Origin: Streptomyces inusitatus
Lineage (GTDB): Bacteria; Actinomycetota; Actinomycetes; Streptomycetales; Streptomycetaceae
Direction: 5' to 3'
NCBI RefSeq assembly: GCF_014651115.1
Contig: NZ_BMWG01000024.1
Coordinates: 1-64,000 of the forward strand
DNA length: 64,000 nucleotides
Part shown: piece after piece, positions 34,368 to 42,277 of the stretch
How positions within the stretch are numbered: the first letter of the stretch is position 1
How the letters are laid out: every line of letters starts with the position of its first letter
Notes under the pieces: generated by a model
Seen by the model: only the letters and a program-made list of their open reading frames with translations
Database searches by the model: none
What the model was told of the DNA's origin: nothing
Position numbers and translations under genes: made by a program

Positions 34368-36518
34368 TCATCGGCCCAGGGACTCCTTGAGGAAAGCCGT
34401 CTCCAGCCGCAGAAGGCTGCTCGCCTGGTCCCGAGCGGTGACCCGGTGCCCGGCCCCCGACAGCGGCAGCACCCGGTGCGGGCGGCCCGCCGCGAGCAGC
34501 GCGGCGGACAGCCGCAGGGTGTGCGCGAAGACCACATTGTCGTCCGCCACCCCGTGCACCAGCAGCAGCGGGCGGCTGAGCAGATGCGCGTACGGCACCA
34601 GCGAGCTGCGCCGGTACGCCTCCGGGAACACCTCGGGGTGTCCCAGGAAGCGCTCCTCCCAGTGGGTGTCGTAGAGCCGGCGGTCGGTCGGGGCCGCGCC
34701 CGCCACGGCGGCGTGGAAGATCTCCGGGTGGTGCAGCACCGCGCCCGCCGCCAGATAGCCGCCGAAGGACCAGCCGCGGATCGCCACCGCCCCGAGGTCG
34801 AGGTCCGGATACCGCTCCGCCGCGTCGTGCAGGGCGTCGATCTGGTCCTGGAGCACCGGGCCCAGCCGGTCGCCGTGGACGGCCTGCTCCCACTCCCGGC
34901 CCCGCCCCGGGGTCCCCCGGCCGTCCGTCACCAGCACCGCGAACCCCTGCTCCGCGAACCACTGCGAGAGACAGGACCACCACAGCCGGGCCCGCACCAC
35001 CAACTGCATCTGAGCCCCCGCATAGGGGTTGAGCAGCACCGGAAGGGGACCCGAGCCCGGCTTGTGCCAGGAGGGCAGATAGAGCTGGGCGCGCAGTTCG
35101 CGCTCGCCCAGCGAGAGCGGCAGCGGCTTCGGCACGACCACCGGCTCCTCCGCGAGCACCGCGATCCGCCCGGCCGGCTCGCCGCCCCTGAGCACGGTCA
35201 CCGTACGCCCCGACTCGGTCAGGCTGTCCAGGACGACGGTGCCGCCCCCGGCCCTGGCACAGTGGACGCCGGGCCCCTCGCTGAGCCGGACGAAACCGTC
35301 GGCGGGGTCGTGGAACCACACATGTATCTCGGTCGGTTCCTCGTTCGCGAGGAAGAAGACCCGCTCGCCGACCGTCCCGAGCACCTCCCGGACATTCACC
35401 CCGCCCGGCGACCGCACTCCGCCGATCCGCAGCCCCCGCAGTCCGTCGCCCGCCGTGAAGGCCGTGATCGCCGTGCCGGAAGCAGTCCTTCCGGGAAGGC
35501 CGGGCACCAGCTCCACCCAGACCGGATCGCGCTCCGTGTGCAGCGTCTCGGTCGTTCCGCTGTACGGGTCGACCGCCAGCAGTACGGCGGTGCGCTGGTC
35601 ACGGGTCTGCACCCGCACCAGCGGGCCGTGCGCGTCCCACCCCGCCGAGACCACGTACTCGAAGGCCCGGTCGGTCCAGCCCCGGGAGCGGAGAGGCTCC
35701 TCGGCGTCGGCGGCGGCCGGCAGCTCCACCGGGGTCCACCCGCCGCTCAGCCGCAGGATGTGCAGCGACACCTCTGCGTTCGCCGTCCCCGCCACCGGGT
35801 AGCGGACCGCCCTCGGCGGCCGTGCCGGATCGGCCGGATCGGCCAGGTACCAGCGCTGTACGGGGGAGTCGTCCACCCGCGCCACCAGCAGGGCGTCCCC
35901 CGAGGGCGACCACCAGTAGCCCCGCGACCGCCCCATCGACTCGGCCGCCGTGTGCTCGGCCAGACCGTAGCTCACCTCGGGTTTCTCGGGTACGGCGAGC
36001 GGACGGCCGCCGGTCCCGTCCGCGCGTACGACATGGAGCGCGCCGCCGCTGACATAGGCGATCGAGGCGCCGTCGGGGGAGGGACGGGGATCGACCACCG
36101 GACCCGCCGCCGGAATCCGCCGGGGCGCGTCGCCGTCGGTGGTGACGGTCCACAGCTCCCCGCCCAGCGCGAAGGCGACGAGCCGGGCCTCGGCGTCGGT
36201 CGCGTACGACACCACCCCCGCGGCGAACTCCCGGGCGCGTTCCCGGCGTACCCGCTCCGCCTCGGGAACGCTTCCCGGCTCCTCGCCCAGCAGCAGGGGG
36301 TCGGCGAGGAGCCGCTCCCGCCCGGACTCGTACAGCCAGAGCCCGCTCATCGGGTCGTCGCCCGCCATGCTTCGGACGAACAGCACACGCAGCCCGTCCG
36401 GCGAGACGGTGAAGTGGTGGGGGACGCCGAGGGCGAATCGGGCGGTACGGGCGAACTGCTCGGTGAATTCGGGGACGGCGACGCCGGCGTCCCCGCGGTC
36501 TGTGCTGTTCTCGTTCAT
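34368..36518 (-). CDS. Prolyl oligopeptidase-family serine peptidase (S9)
   Basis: This 716-residue enzyme has an N-terminal DPPIV-type beta-propeller (about 20-470; repeats such as GLRVLFVRSMAGDDPMSGLW and SPSGDALLVARVDDSPVQRW). The C-terminal alpha/beta-hydrolase domain has the nucleophile in IRGWSFGGYLAAG (S584), the acid in VHGVADDNVVF (D659/D660) and SGAGHRV (H691). No signal peptide is visible, so the enzyme is probably cytoplasmic and trims Pro- or Ala-containing peptides. ATG 36518 lacks a strong ribosome site. It ends about 100 bp before the PPOX gene. Confidence 0.9.
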   Translation of the reverse strand: MNENSTDRGDAGVAVPEFTEQFARTARFALGVPHHFTVSPDGLRVLFVRSMAGDDPMSGLWLYESGRERLLADPLLLGEEPGSVPEAERVRRERAREFAAGVVSYATDAEARLVAFALGGELWTVTTDGDAPRRIPAAGPVVDPRPSPDGASIAYVSGGALHVVRADGTGGRPLAVPEKPEVSYGLAEHTAAESMGRSRGYWWSPSGDALLVARVDDSPVQRWYLADPADPARPPRAVRYPVAGTANAEVSLHILRLSGGWTPVELPAAADAEEPLRSRGWTDRAFEYVVSAGWDAHGPLVRVQTRDQRTAVLLAVDPYSGTTETLHTERDPVWVELVPGLPGRTASGTAITAFTAGDGLRGLRIGGVRSPGGVNVREVLGTVGERVFFLANEEPTEIHVWFHDPADGFVRLSEGPGVHCARAGGGTVVLDSLTESGRTVTVLRGGEPAGRIAVLAEEPVVVPKPLPLSLGERELRAQLYLPSWHKPGSGPLPVLLNPYAGAQMQLVVRARLWWSCLSQWFAEQGFAVLVTDGRGTPGRGREWEQAVHGDRLGPVLQDQIDALHDAAERYPDLDLGAVAIRGWSFGGYLAAGAVLHHPEIFHAAVAGAAPTDRRLYDTHWEERFLGHPEVFPEAYRRSSLVPYAHLLSRPLLLVHGVADDNVVFAHTLRLSAALLAAGRPHRVLPLSGAGHRVTARDQASSLLRLETAFLKESLGR

Positions 36519-36566
36519 CAGGGATCATTCGCACCCCGGCCCCCGCGCGCGCAACCGGATTTCCTT

Positions 36567-37481
36567 CTATCCGTCCAGGCGCGTGGACGCTTCGACGAGA
36601 GCGACCTCGGGTTTCCGCTGGTCGCCGACCCGCCGGCCGGTGACCTGGCTGGACAGCAGCCGCAGCGCGTCGCCCGAGGCGCTGTCATTGGGCGTGTAGA
36701 CCTCAAGCCGGTGATCGGGACTGTCGGGCTGGAGCCACACCTGATAGTCGACACTGACCCCTCCGACGGTCGGGTGCCGCAGGCGCATGGTGCCCACGGT
36801 GCAGTCCGCGACGTCTCCGGTGGCCCACAGCGTGGCGAAGTCGCTGCTGCGCATGGCCAGCTCGCCGACCAGCTCGGCCAGTCGCGCGTCGGTGGGATAC
36901 CGGCCCGCGGTGAGCCGCAGATAGGCGACATGGATCTTGGCCAGTTCATCCCAGTTCTGATGGAGATCACGGCTGAAGGAGTCCAGGAAGAACATCCGGG
37001 GGAGGGACGGCCGCCGCGCCAGATCGTCGGGAGCGTCGAAGTCGAGGTGCTCCGCGACGAGGGCGTGCCCGGTGCGGTTCCAGGCCAGCACATCACCGCG
37101 GCGGCCCAGCAGCACGGCCGGGGCGCTCTCCCCCAGGGACGACAGAAGCGCGAGCACCCGGGAGTGCGGACGCTCCGTCAGAGGGCGCACCAGCCGCGGA
37201 GTGACGGGCTGACGGGCGAGATTGTGCAGATGGGCCGTCTCGGTCCGGTCGAGCTGGAGCACCCGGGCGAGCGCGTCGAGCACCTGTTGGGAGGCGGTGC
37301 CTGCCTGTCCCTGCTCCAGCCGGGTGTAGTAGCCGACGCTCACGCCGGCCAGCTGGGCGAGTTCCTCACGGCGCAGGCCCGGTACACGACGGGCGGTGCC
37401 GTAGGCGCGCAGTCCGACGTCGGTGGGCGTGACCCGGTCGCGGCGGGTTTTGAGATACACACCGAGGCTCTCCAGTTCCAT
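36567..37481 (-). CDS. XRE-family regulator with MmyB-like ligand-binding domain
   Basis: This 304-residue protein has an HTH at about 8-75 (LGVYLKTRRDRVTPTDVGLR; RREELAQLAGVSVGYYTRLE) and an MmyB-type ligand-binding domain (about 110-290: AVLLGRRGDVLAWNRTGHAL; VGGVSVDYQVWLQPD). The family is abundant in Streptomyces, where members usually repress the gene next door and respond to small lipidic or drug-like ligands. Here it is divergent to an MFS drug-type exporter with a palindrome between them. The C-terminus is intact. Confidence 0.9.
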   Translation of the reverse strand: MELESLGVYLKTRRDRVTPTDVGLRAYGTARRVPGLRREELAQLAGVSVGYYTRLEQGQAGTASQQVLDALARVLQLDRTETAHLHNLARQPVTPRLVRPLTERPHSRVLALLSSLGESAPAVLLGRRGDVLAWNRTGHALVAEHLDFDAPDDLARRPSLPRMFFLDSFSRDLHQNWDELAKIHVAYLRLTAGRYPTDARLAELVGELAMRSSDFATLWATGDVADCTVGTMRLRHPTVGGVSVDYQVWLQPDSPDHRLEVYTPNDSASGDALRLLSSQVTGRRVGDQRKPEVALVEASTRLDG

Positions 37482-37513
37482 GGCCCCGAGAGTAGGGGAG
37501 GACCGTCCGGGTC

Positions 37514-37538
37514 TGGGTATCCCTGCGGGGTGTACCCA
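37514..37538. promoter_or_regulatory. Operator-like inverted repeat between XRE and MFS genes
   Basis: TGGGTA (37514-37519) and TACCCA (37533-37538) form a 6-bp inverted repeat with a 13-base spacer in the 104-bp gap between divergent starts 37481 and 37586. It is the only clear symmetric element there and is the likely site of the MmyB-type regulator. Confidence 0.62.
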
Positions 37539-37585
37539 TGGCGTGGGGCTGGTTGGCGAGCGCCCGAAGTCGCACCGTCGGGGAC

Positions 37586-39148
37586 ATGAATGAACAGCGT
37601 GTCTCTCAACCGCCCGGGCCGCGGGCGTGGCTCGGTCTGCTGGTCACCCTCGGACCCGTACTGCTCGTGGCGATGGACGGGTCGGTCCTCTTCCTGGCGA
37701 TGCCCAAGGTGACCGAGGCCTTGTCGCCCACCGCCGACCAGGCCCTGTGGACTCTGGACATCTACGGATTCGCGGTCGGGTCGCTGCTTGTCGCCTTCGG
37801 CAACATCGGCGACCGGTACGGCCGGCTGAAGCTGCTGATGATCGGTGTGGCGGCGTTCGGCATCGCCTCGGCCGGGGCGGCGTTCGCGCCCACCCCGGAA
37901 CTGCTGATCGCCTTCCGGGCGCTGATGGGCATCGCCGGGGCCACACTGCTCCCGTCGGCCCTCGCGGTGCTCAGCGAGCTGTTCACCGACCCCCGCCGAC
38001 GGGCGAGGGCGATCGGAATCTTCGCGGCCACCTTCGCCGCCGGGTTCGCCATCGGCCCGCTCGTCGGCGGACAGCTGCTCAGCAGGTTCTGGTGGGGGTC
38101 GGTCTTCCTGATCAACCTCCCTGTCATCCTGCTGTTCCTGATCCTGGCGCCGATCCTGCTCCGTGAGGTGCGCGCCACCCGGCCCGGCCGTGTCGACCCC
38201 CTGAGCGTCTTCCTCTCCGCCGCCGGACTGCTGCCGGTCATCTACGCGATCAAGCACGCCGCCACGGAGGGGCTGACGGTCGGCACCGTGATCGCCGGAG
38301 TCGTCGGCCTCGCGGGCCTGGTGTGGTTCGCCCGCCGACAGAGGAGCCTTGAGCACCCGCTGATCGATTTCAGCCTCTTCCGCGACCGGGTTTTCACGAT
38401 CGCGATCATCACCGGGCTGCTGCCGCTGGCCGCGTGGTCGGCCACCGCCTACCTCGCCGGCGTCTACCTCCAGTCCGTGCACGGACTGAAGGTCCTGGAC
38501 GCGGCCCTCCTCACGATCCCCGGCGCCCTGGTGCTCACCGTCACCTGCATCGTCACGCCGTCGCTGGTCGGGCGCATCGGCAAGCGAGCGGCGCTCATCA
38601 CCTGCCACTTCTGCGTCGCCGCGGGTCTGCTCCTGCTTCTGCTGCTGCCCGCCGACGGCTCCGGCGGGACCGGCTGGTACCTCGCGTCCACCATCGTCGC
38701 GGGCCTCGGCTACGGCATCTCCTTCAGCGTCGTCGCCGACACCGCCGTCGCCGCGGTCCCCCCGGAGCGCGCCGGGTCCGCCGCCGCGCTCGCCGAGACC
38801 AGCAACGAGATCGGCAACGCCCTCGGCATCGCGCTTCTGGGCTCGCTCGCCACCCTGTTCTTCCGGCTCCAGGGCCCGGACCTCGCGGGCACCCTCAACG
38901 AGACGCTCCAGATTCCCGATCTCGTCCCCGCGGTGATCAGCGACGCGAAGTCCGCCTTCGTGACCGGCCTCCACGTCGTCGCCGTCACCGCCGGTGTTCT
39001 GCACGCCGCGCTCGGCGTCCTCGCCCTGCGCTGGCTGCCGAAGTCCCTCTCCGACGCGGACGACGCCGGTGACGCCGGTGGCGCCGGTGACGCGGGCGCG
39101 GAGTCCCCGGCCCGGATCGCCGACGGGGAGACCAGCGGCGTCCGCTGA
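37586..39148 (+). CDS. MFS exporter, DHA2/EmrB-QacA type
   Basis: This 520-residue protein has about 14 membrane helices, including LLVAMDGSVLFLAMPKVTEA (helix 1), GFAVGSLLVAFGNIGDRYGR (helix 2 with motif A) and a motif C-like segment in helix 5 (AGFAIGPLVGGQLLSRFWW). This is the drug/H+ antiporter layout of EmrB, QacA and SmvA. It ends in a Gly/Asp/Ala repeat tail (DAGDAGGAGDAG). ATG 37586 is preferred. The divergent XRE-MmyB regulator probably controls it, so it is likely induced by a drug or lipid signal. Confidence 0.9.
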   Translation: MNEQRVSQPPGPRAWLGLLVTLGPVLLVAMDGSVLFLAMPKVTEALSPTADQALWTLDIYGFAVGSLLVAFGNIGDRYGRLKLLMIGVAAFGIASAGAAFAPTPELLIAFRALMGIAGATLLPSALAVLSELFTDPRRRARAIGIFAATFAAGFAIGPLVGGQLLSRFWWGSVFLINLPVILLFLILAPILLREVRATRPGRVDPLSVFLSAAGLLPVIYAIKHAATEGLTVGTVIAGVVGLAGLVWFARRQRSLEHPLIDFSLFRDRVFTIAIITGLLPLAAWSATAYLAGVYLQSVHGLKVLDAALLTIPGALVLTVTCIVTPSLVGRIGKRAALITCHFCVAAGLLLLLLLPADGSGGTGWYLASTIVAGLGYGISFSVVADTAVAAVPPERAGSAAALAETSNEIGNALGIALLGSLATLFFRLQGPDLAGTLNETLQIPDLVPAVISDAKSAFVTGLHVVAVTAGVLHAALGVLALRWLPKSLSDADDAGDAGGAGDAGAESPARIADGETSGVR

Positions 39149-39218
39149 CTCCGGCGGAGGCCACGGCAATGATCCATTTCGTCGATTGCCAGGGAGCCGA
39201 GCCGTATAGCCTGGGGAA

Positions 39219-40052
39219 ATGCTGACAGAAGTCACAGCTACCCGTTACGTCACGCCCTTGCGTGAAGGCGGCTCGCTCCCGGGCATCGTCGAGGCCGACG
39301 ATCTCGGTACGTATGTCATGAAGTTCACCGGAGCCGGACAGGGCCGTAAGACCCTGGTCGCCGAGGTCGTCTGCGGACAGCTGGGCCGCCGGCTCGGGCT
39401 GCGCGTCCCGGAGCTGACCGGTATTCAGCTGGATCCGGTGATCGGGCTCGGCGAGCCGGACCAGGAGGTGCAGGAGCTGCTGAAGGCCAGCGGCGGTCTC
39501 AACCTCGGCATGGACTATCTGCCGGGCTCGATCGGCTTCGACCCGCTGGCGTACGAGGTGGACCCGGCCGAGGCGGGCCGGATCGTCTGGTTCGACGCGC
39601 TGATCAACAACGTCGACCGCTCCTGGCGCAACCCCAATATGCTGGTGTGGCACGGCGATGTGTGGCTCATTGACCACGGCGCCACCATGATCTGGCATCA
39701 CAACTGGCCGGGTGCGGCGGCCTCCGCCGCCAAGCCCTACGACGCCTCCGACCATGTGCTGGCCCGCTTCCGGCCGGACATCCCGGCGGCCGCCGCCGAG
39801 CTGGCCCCGCTCGTCACCGAGGAACTGCTGACCGAGGTCGCCGCCGACGTCCCCGACGAGTGGCTGGTCGACGAGCCGGGCTTCGCCACCACCGACGCAC
39901 TGCGCCGGGCCTATGTGGAAGCCCTGCTTCCGCGTGCCGCGTCGATCCATGCGAGGATCACGCTCGGCGAGCCCACCGCTCCGCGCCCTTCGCGCGCGCC
40001 GGGCTGGCTGACGGGCCGGCCGGACGCGGACGAGAAGGAGGCGGGGGCATGA
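39219..40052 (+). CDS. HipA-family kinase-like protein
   Basis: This 277-residue protein has the HipA/PI3K-like core. The N-terminal region has KFTGAGQGRKTLVAEVVCGQ. The catalytic loop is in FDALINNVDRSWRNPNMLVW (D and N), followed by LIDHGATMIWHH (metal-binding Asp). It is shorter than E. coli HipA (about 440 residues) and has no HipB partner. The next gene, DUF3037, overlaps by 4 bp and is a conserved companion in many bacteria. Kinase activity is inferred from the residues; substrate unknown. The ATG at 39219 is about 70 bp after the MFS gene. Confidence 0.82.
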   Translation: MLTEVTATRYVTPLREGGSLPGIVEADDLGTYVMKFTGAGQGRKTLVAEVVCGQLGRRLGLRVPELTGIQLDPVIGLGEPDQEVQELLKASGGLNLGMDYLPGSIGFDPLAYEVDPAEAGRIVWFDALINNVDRSWRNPNMLVWHGDVWLIDHGATMIWHHNWPGAAASAAKPYDASDHVLARFRPDIPAAAAELAPLVTEELLTEVAADVPDEWLVDEPGFATTDALRRAYVEALLPRAASIHARITLGEPTAPRPSRAPGWLTGRPDADEKEAGA

Positions 40053-40432
40053 CGGGACGCGAGGTCTTCGAGTACGCGCTGCTGCGCGTGGTGCCCCGCA
40101 TCGAGCGGGGGGAGTGCTTCAACGCGGGGGTGCTGGTCTACTCCCGCGCCCGCTCCTTCGTCGCCGCGCGCACCCATTTGGACGAGGCGAAGCTGAGGGC
40201 CCTGGATCCCGGGGCCGATGTGGCCGGAGTGCGCGCCGCGCTCCACGCCGTGGAATCCGTGTGCTGCGGCGGCGCGGTCGCCGGGCAGGCGGCCGGGGAC
40301 GATGCCGGGCGGCGTTTCCGCTGGCTGATCGCCCCCCGTTCCACCGTCGTCCAGCCCGGACCGGTGCACACGGGGCTGACCGCCGACCCCGAGGCCGAGG
40401 TCGACCGGCTGCTCGGCCTGCTGGTGCGCTGA
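40049..40432 (+). CDS. DUF3037 family protein, partner of the HipA-like kinase
   Basis: This 127-residue protein (FEYALLRVVPRIERGECFNA, then GVLVYSRARSFVAARTH and LRALDPGADVAGVRAALHAV) matches DUF3037. Start ATG 40049 overlaps the kinase stop (ATGA) and has a GGAGG-rich stretch upstream, so translation is coupled. Conserved pairing suggests the two proteins act together as a toxin/antitoxin or stress module; direct evidence is absent. Confidence 0.83.
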   Translation: MTGREVFEYALLRVVPRIERGECFNAGVLVYSRARSFVAARTHLDEAKLRALDPGADVAGVRAALHAVESVCCGGAVAGQAAGDDAGRRFRWLIAPRSTVVQPGPVHTGLTADPEAEVDRLLGLLVR

Positions 40433-40656
40433 CCGCTCTCCGCCACCGCTCCCCGCCCCCCTGCCCGGTGTCCGTCGCCGGGTGATTCCGCGCGGGCCGC
40501 CCGGCGCACCCGGTGGGCCGTTGACACCGGGTGCGCCGGGCTTCTAGCGTCTCGTCTGCCGAAGGTACTAAGCGGTCGCTCATCCCTGGGCGTGCGGGCT
40601 GCCGGACGAGCCGCTCCCCGGGTGCGCGCCGCGCTCAAGGGCGAGGAGAGCCACGT

Positions 40657-41418
40657 ATGTCCACCACCGAGCAGCGCACCGCCGTCGTCACCGGGGCGGC
40701 CCGGGGCATCGGCGCGGCGACCGCCGTACGACTGGCGGCCGAGGGCCGCGCGGTCGCCGTGCTCGATCTCGACGAGCAGAGCTGCGAAGAGACGGTCGGC
40801 AGGATCGCGGAGACGGGTGGCAGGGCCCTCGCGGTCGGCTGTGACGTGTCCGACAGCGCCCAGGTGGAGGCTGCGGTGGCGAAGGTCGCCGCCGAGCTGG
40901 GACCGCCGGTGATCCTCGTCAACAACGCCGGTGTGCTCCGGGACAACCTGCTGTTCAAGATGAGCGAGTCCGACTGGGACACCGTGATGAACGTGCATCT
41001 CAAGGGCGCGTTCCTGATGGCAAAGGCTTGTCAGGGGCACATGGTCGACGCCGGCTTCGGCCGGATCGTCTCGCTCTCCTCGTCCTCCGCGCTCGGAAAC
41101 CGGGGCCAGGCCAACTACGCGGCGGTCAAGGCCGGGCTCCAGGGGTTCACCAAGACGCTCGCCAAGGAGCTCGGCAAGTTCGGGGTCACCGCGAACGCCG
41201 TCGCCCCCGGGTTCGTCGTCACGGAGATGACCGCCCGGACCGCCGCCCGCGTCGGGATGGACTTCGAGGAGTTCCAGACCGCCGCCGCCGCGCAGATCCC
41301 CGTCCAGCGGGTGGGGCGGCCCGAGGACATCGCCAACGCCATCGCCTTCTTCGCGGGCGACGACGCGGGCTTTGTCTCCGGGCAGGTGCTGTACGTGGCC
41401 GGCGGACCGCTCAACTGA
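40657..41418 (+). CDS. fabG: SDR-family 3-oxoacyl-ACP reductase-like
   Basis: This 253-residue short-chain dehydrogenase has TGAARGIGAATAVRLA (cofactor loop, about 14-29), LVNNAGVL, the catalytic SSSSAL...YAAVKAG (Ser, Tyr and Lys) and GRPEDIANAIAFFAGD near the C-terminus. Preference for NADPH is likely from the family. ATG 40657 has GAGGAG upstream. The next SDR gene begins 18 bp later, so they form an operon. It could serve fatty acid, polyketide or other alcohol oxidation; FabG is the closest label but not proven. Confidence 0.82.
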   Translation: MSTTEQRTAVVTGAARGIGAATAVRLAAEGRAVAVLDLDEQSCEETVGRIAETGGRALAVGCDVSDSAQVEAAVAKVAAELGPPVILVNNAGVLRDNLLFKMSESDWDTVMNVHLKGAFLMAKACQGHMVDAGFGRIVSLSSSSALGNRGQANYAAVKAGLQGFTKTLAKELGKFGVTANAVAPGFVVTEMTARTAARVGMDFEEFQTAAAAQIPVQRVGRPEDIANAIAFFAGDDAGFVSGQVLYVAGGPLN

Positions 41419-41435
41419 GGGCGGGGCGGCGCGAG

Positions 41436-42194
41436 ATGACGGAGCGTGTGCCGGAGAGCGGCAGGGTCGCGCTGATCACCGGCGGCAGCCGGGGCATCGG
41501 CTACGCGGTCGCCGAGGCGCTGGTCGCGCGCGGCGACAGGGTGTGCCTCACCGGCCGGGGCGAGGAGGCGCTGAGGGAGGCGGTCGAGCGGCTCGGGGCC
41601 GACCGGGCCATCGCCGTACCGGGAAAGGCGCAGGACGAGACCCACCGGGCGGCGGCGGTGGAGCGCGTCATGGAGACCTTCGGGCGGGTCGATTTCCTGG
41701 TGAACAACGCGGGGACCAACCCGGTGATCGGGCCCATGGCGGAGCTGGATCCGAATGTCGTGCGCAAGGTGTTCGAGACCAATGTGATCTCGGCGCTCGG
41801 TTTCGCTCAGCAGACCTACCGAGCCTGGCAGCGGGAGAACGGCGGTGCGATCGTGAACATCGCGTCCGTCGCCGGACTCGCCCCCTCGCCCTTCATCGGG
41901 GCCTATGGAATGAGCAAGGCGGCCATGGTGAATCTGACTCTCCAGCTCGCCCATGAATTCGCCCCCCGGGTGAGGGTCAACGCGATCGCACCGGCAGTGG
42001 TCAAGACCAAATTCGCGCGGGCGCTCTACGAGGGCAGGGAGGCCGAGGCGGCCGCGGCCTACCCGCTGGGCCGGCTCGGAATGCCGGAGGACGTCGGCGG
42101 CGCGGCGGCGTTCCTCACTTCGGACCAGTCCGACTGGATCACCGGCCAGACTCTGGTGGTCGACGGCGGGGTGTTCCTCAAGGCAGGGCTGTGA
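41436..42194 (+). CDS. SDR-family oxidoreductase
   Basis: This 252-residue Rossmann protein: ALITGGSRGIGYAVAEALVA (about 12-31), NNAGTNPVIGPMAE, catalytic ASVAGLAPSPFIGAYGMSKA (Ser, Tyr, Lys) and GMPEDVGGAAAFLTSDQSDW. It is paralogous to the gene just upstream and co-transcribed. The pair may reduce two different carbonyl substrates or form a heteromer. GCGCGAG precedes the ATG as a weak ribosome site. Substrate unknown. Confidence 0.85.
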   Translation: MTERVPESGRVALITGGSRGIGYAVAEALVARGDRVCLTGRGEEALREAVERLGADRAIAVPGKAQDETHRAAAVERVMETFGRVDFLVNNAGTNPVIGPMAELDPNVVRKVFETNVISALGFAQQTYRAWQRENGGAIVNIASVAGLAPSPFIGAYGMSKAAMVNLTLQLAHEFAPRVRVNAIAPAVVKTKFARALYEGREAEAAAAYPLGRLGMPEDVGGAAAFLTSDQSDWITGQTLVVDGGVFLKAGL

Positions 42195-42277
42195 GCGGCC
42201 CCCGCCGGGCCGCAGGTTGACCCGGCGGGAGGCTGCGGTATGGTCGGCCAACTCACGGCTGAACGAGGAGCGTGCAC

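Noticed and set aside
33684..37589. 1301-codon plus-strand frame spanning several genes
   Set aside because: It crosses three well-supported minus-strand genes (PPOX, S9 peptidase, XRE) whose motifs are unambiguous; pure GC-bias artefact.
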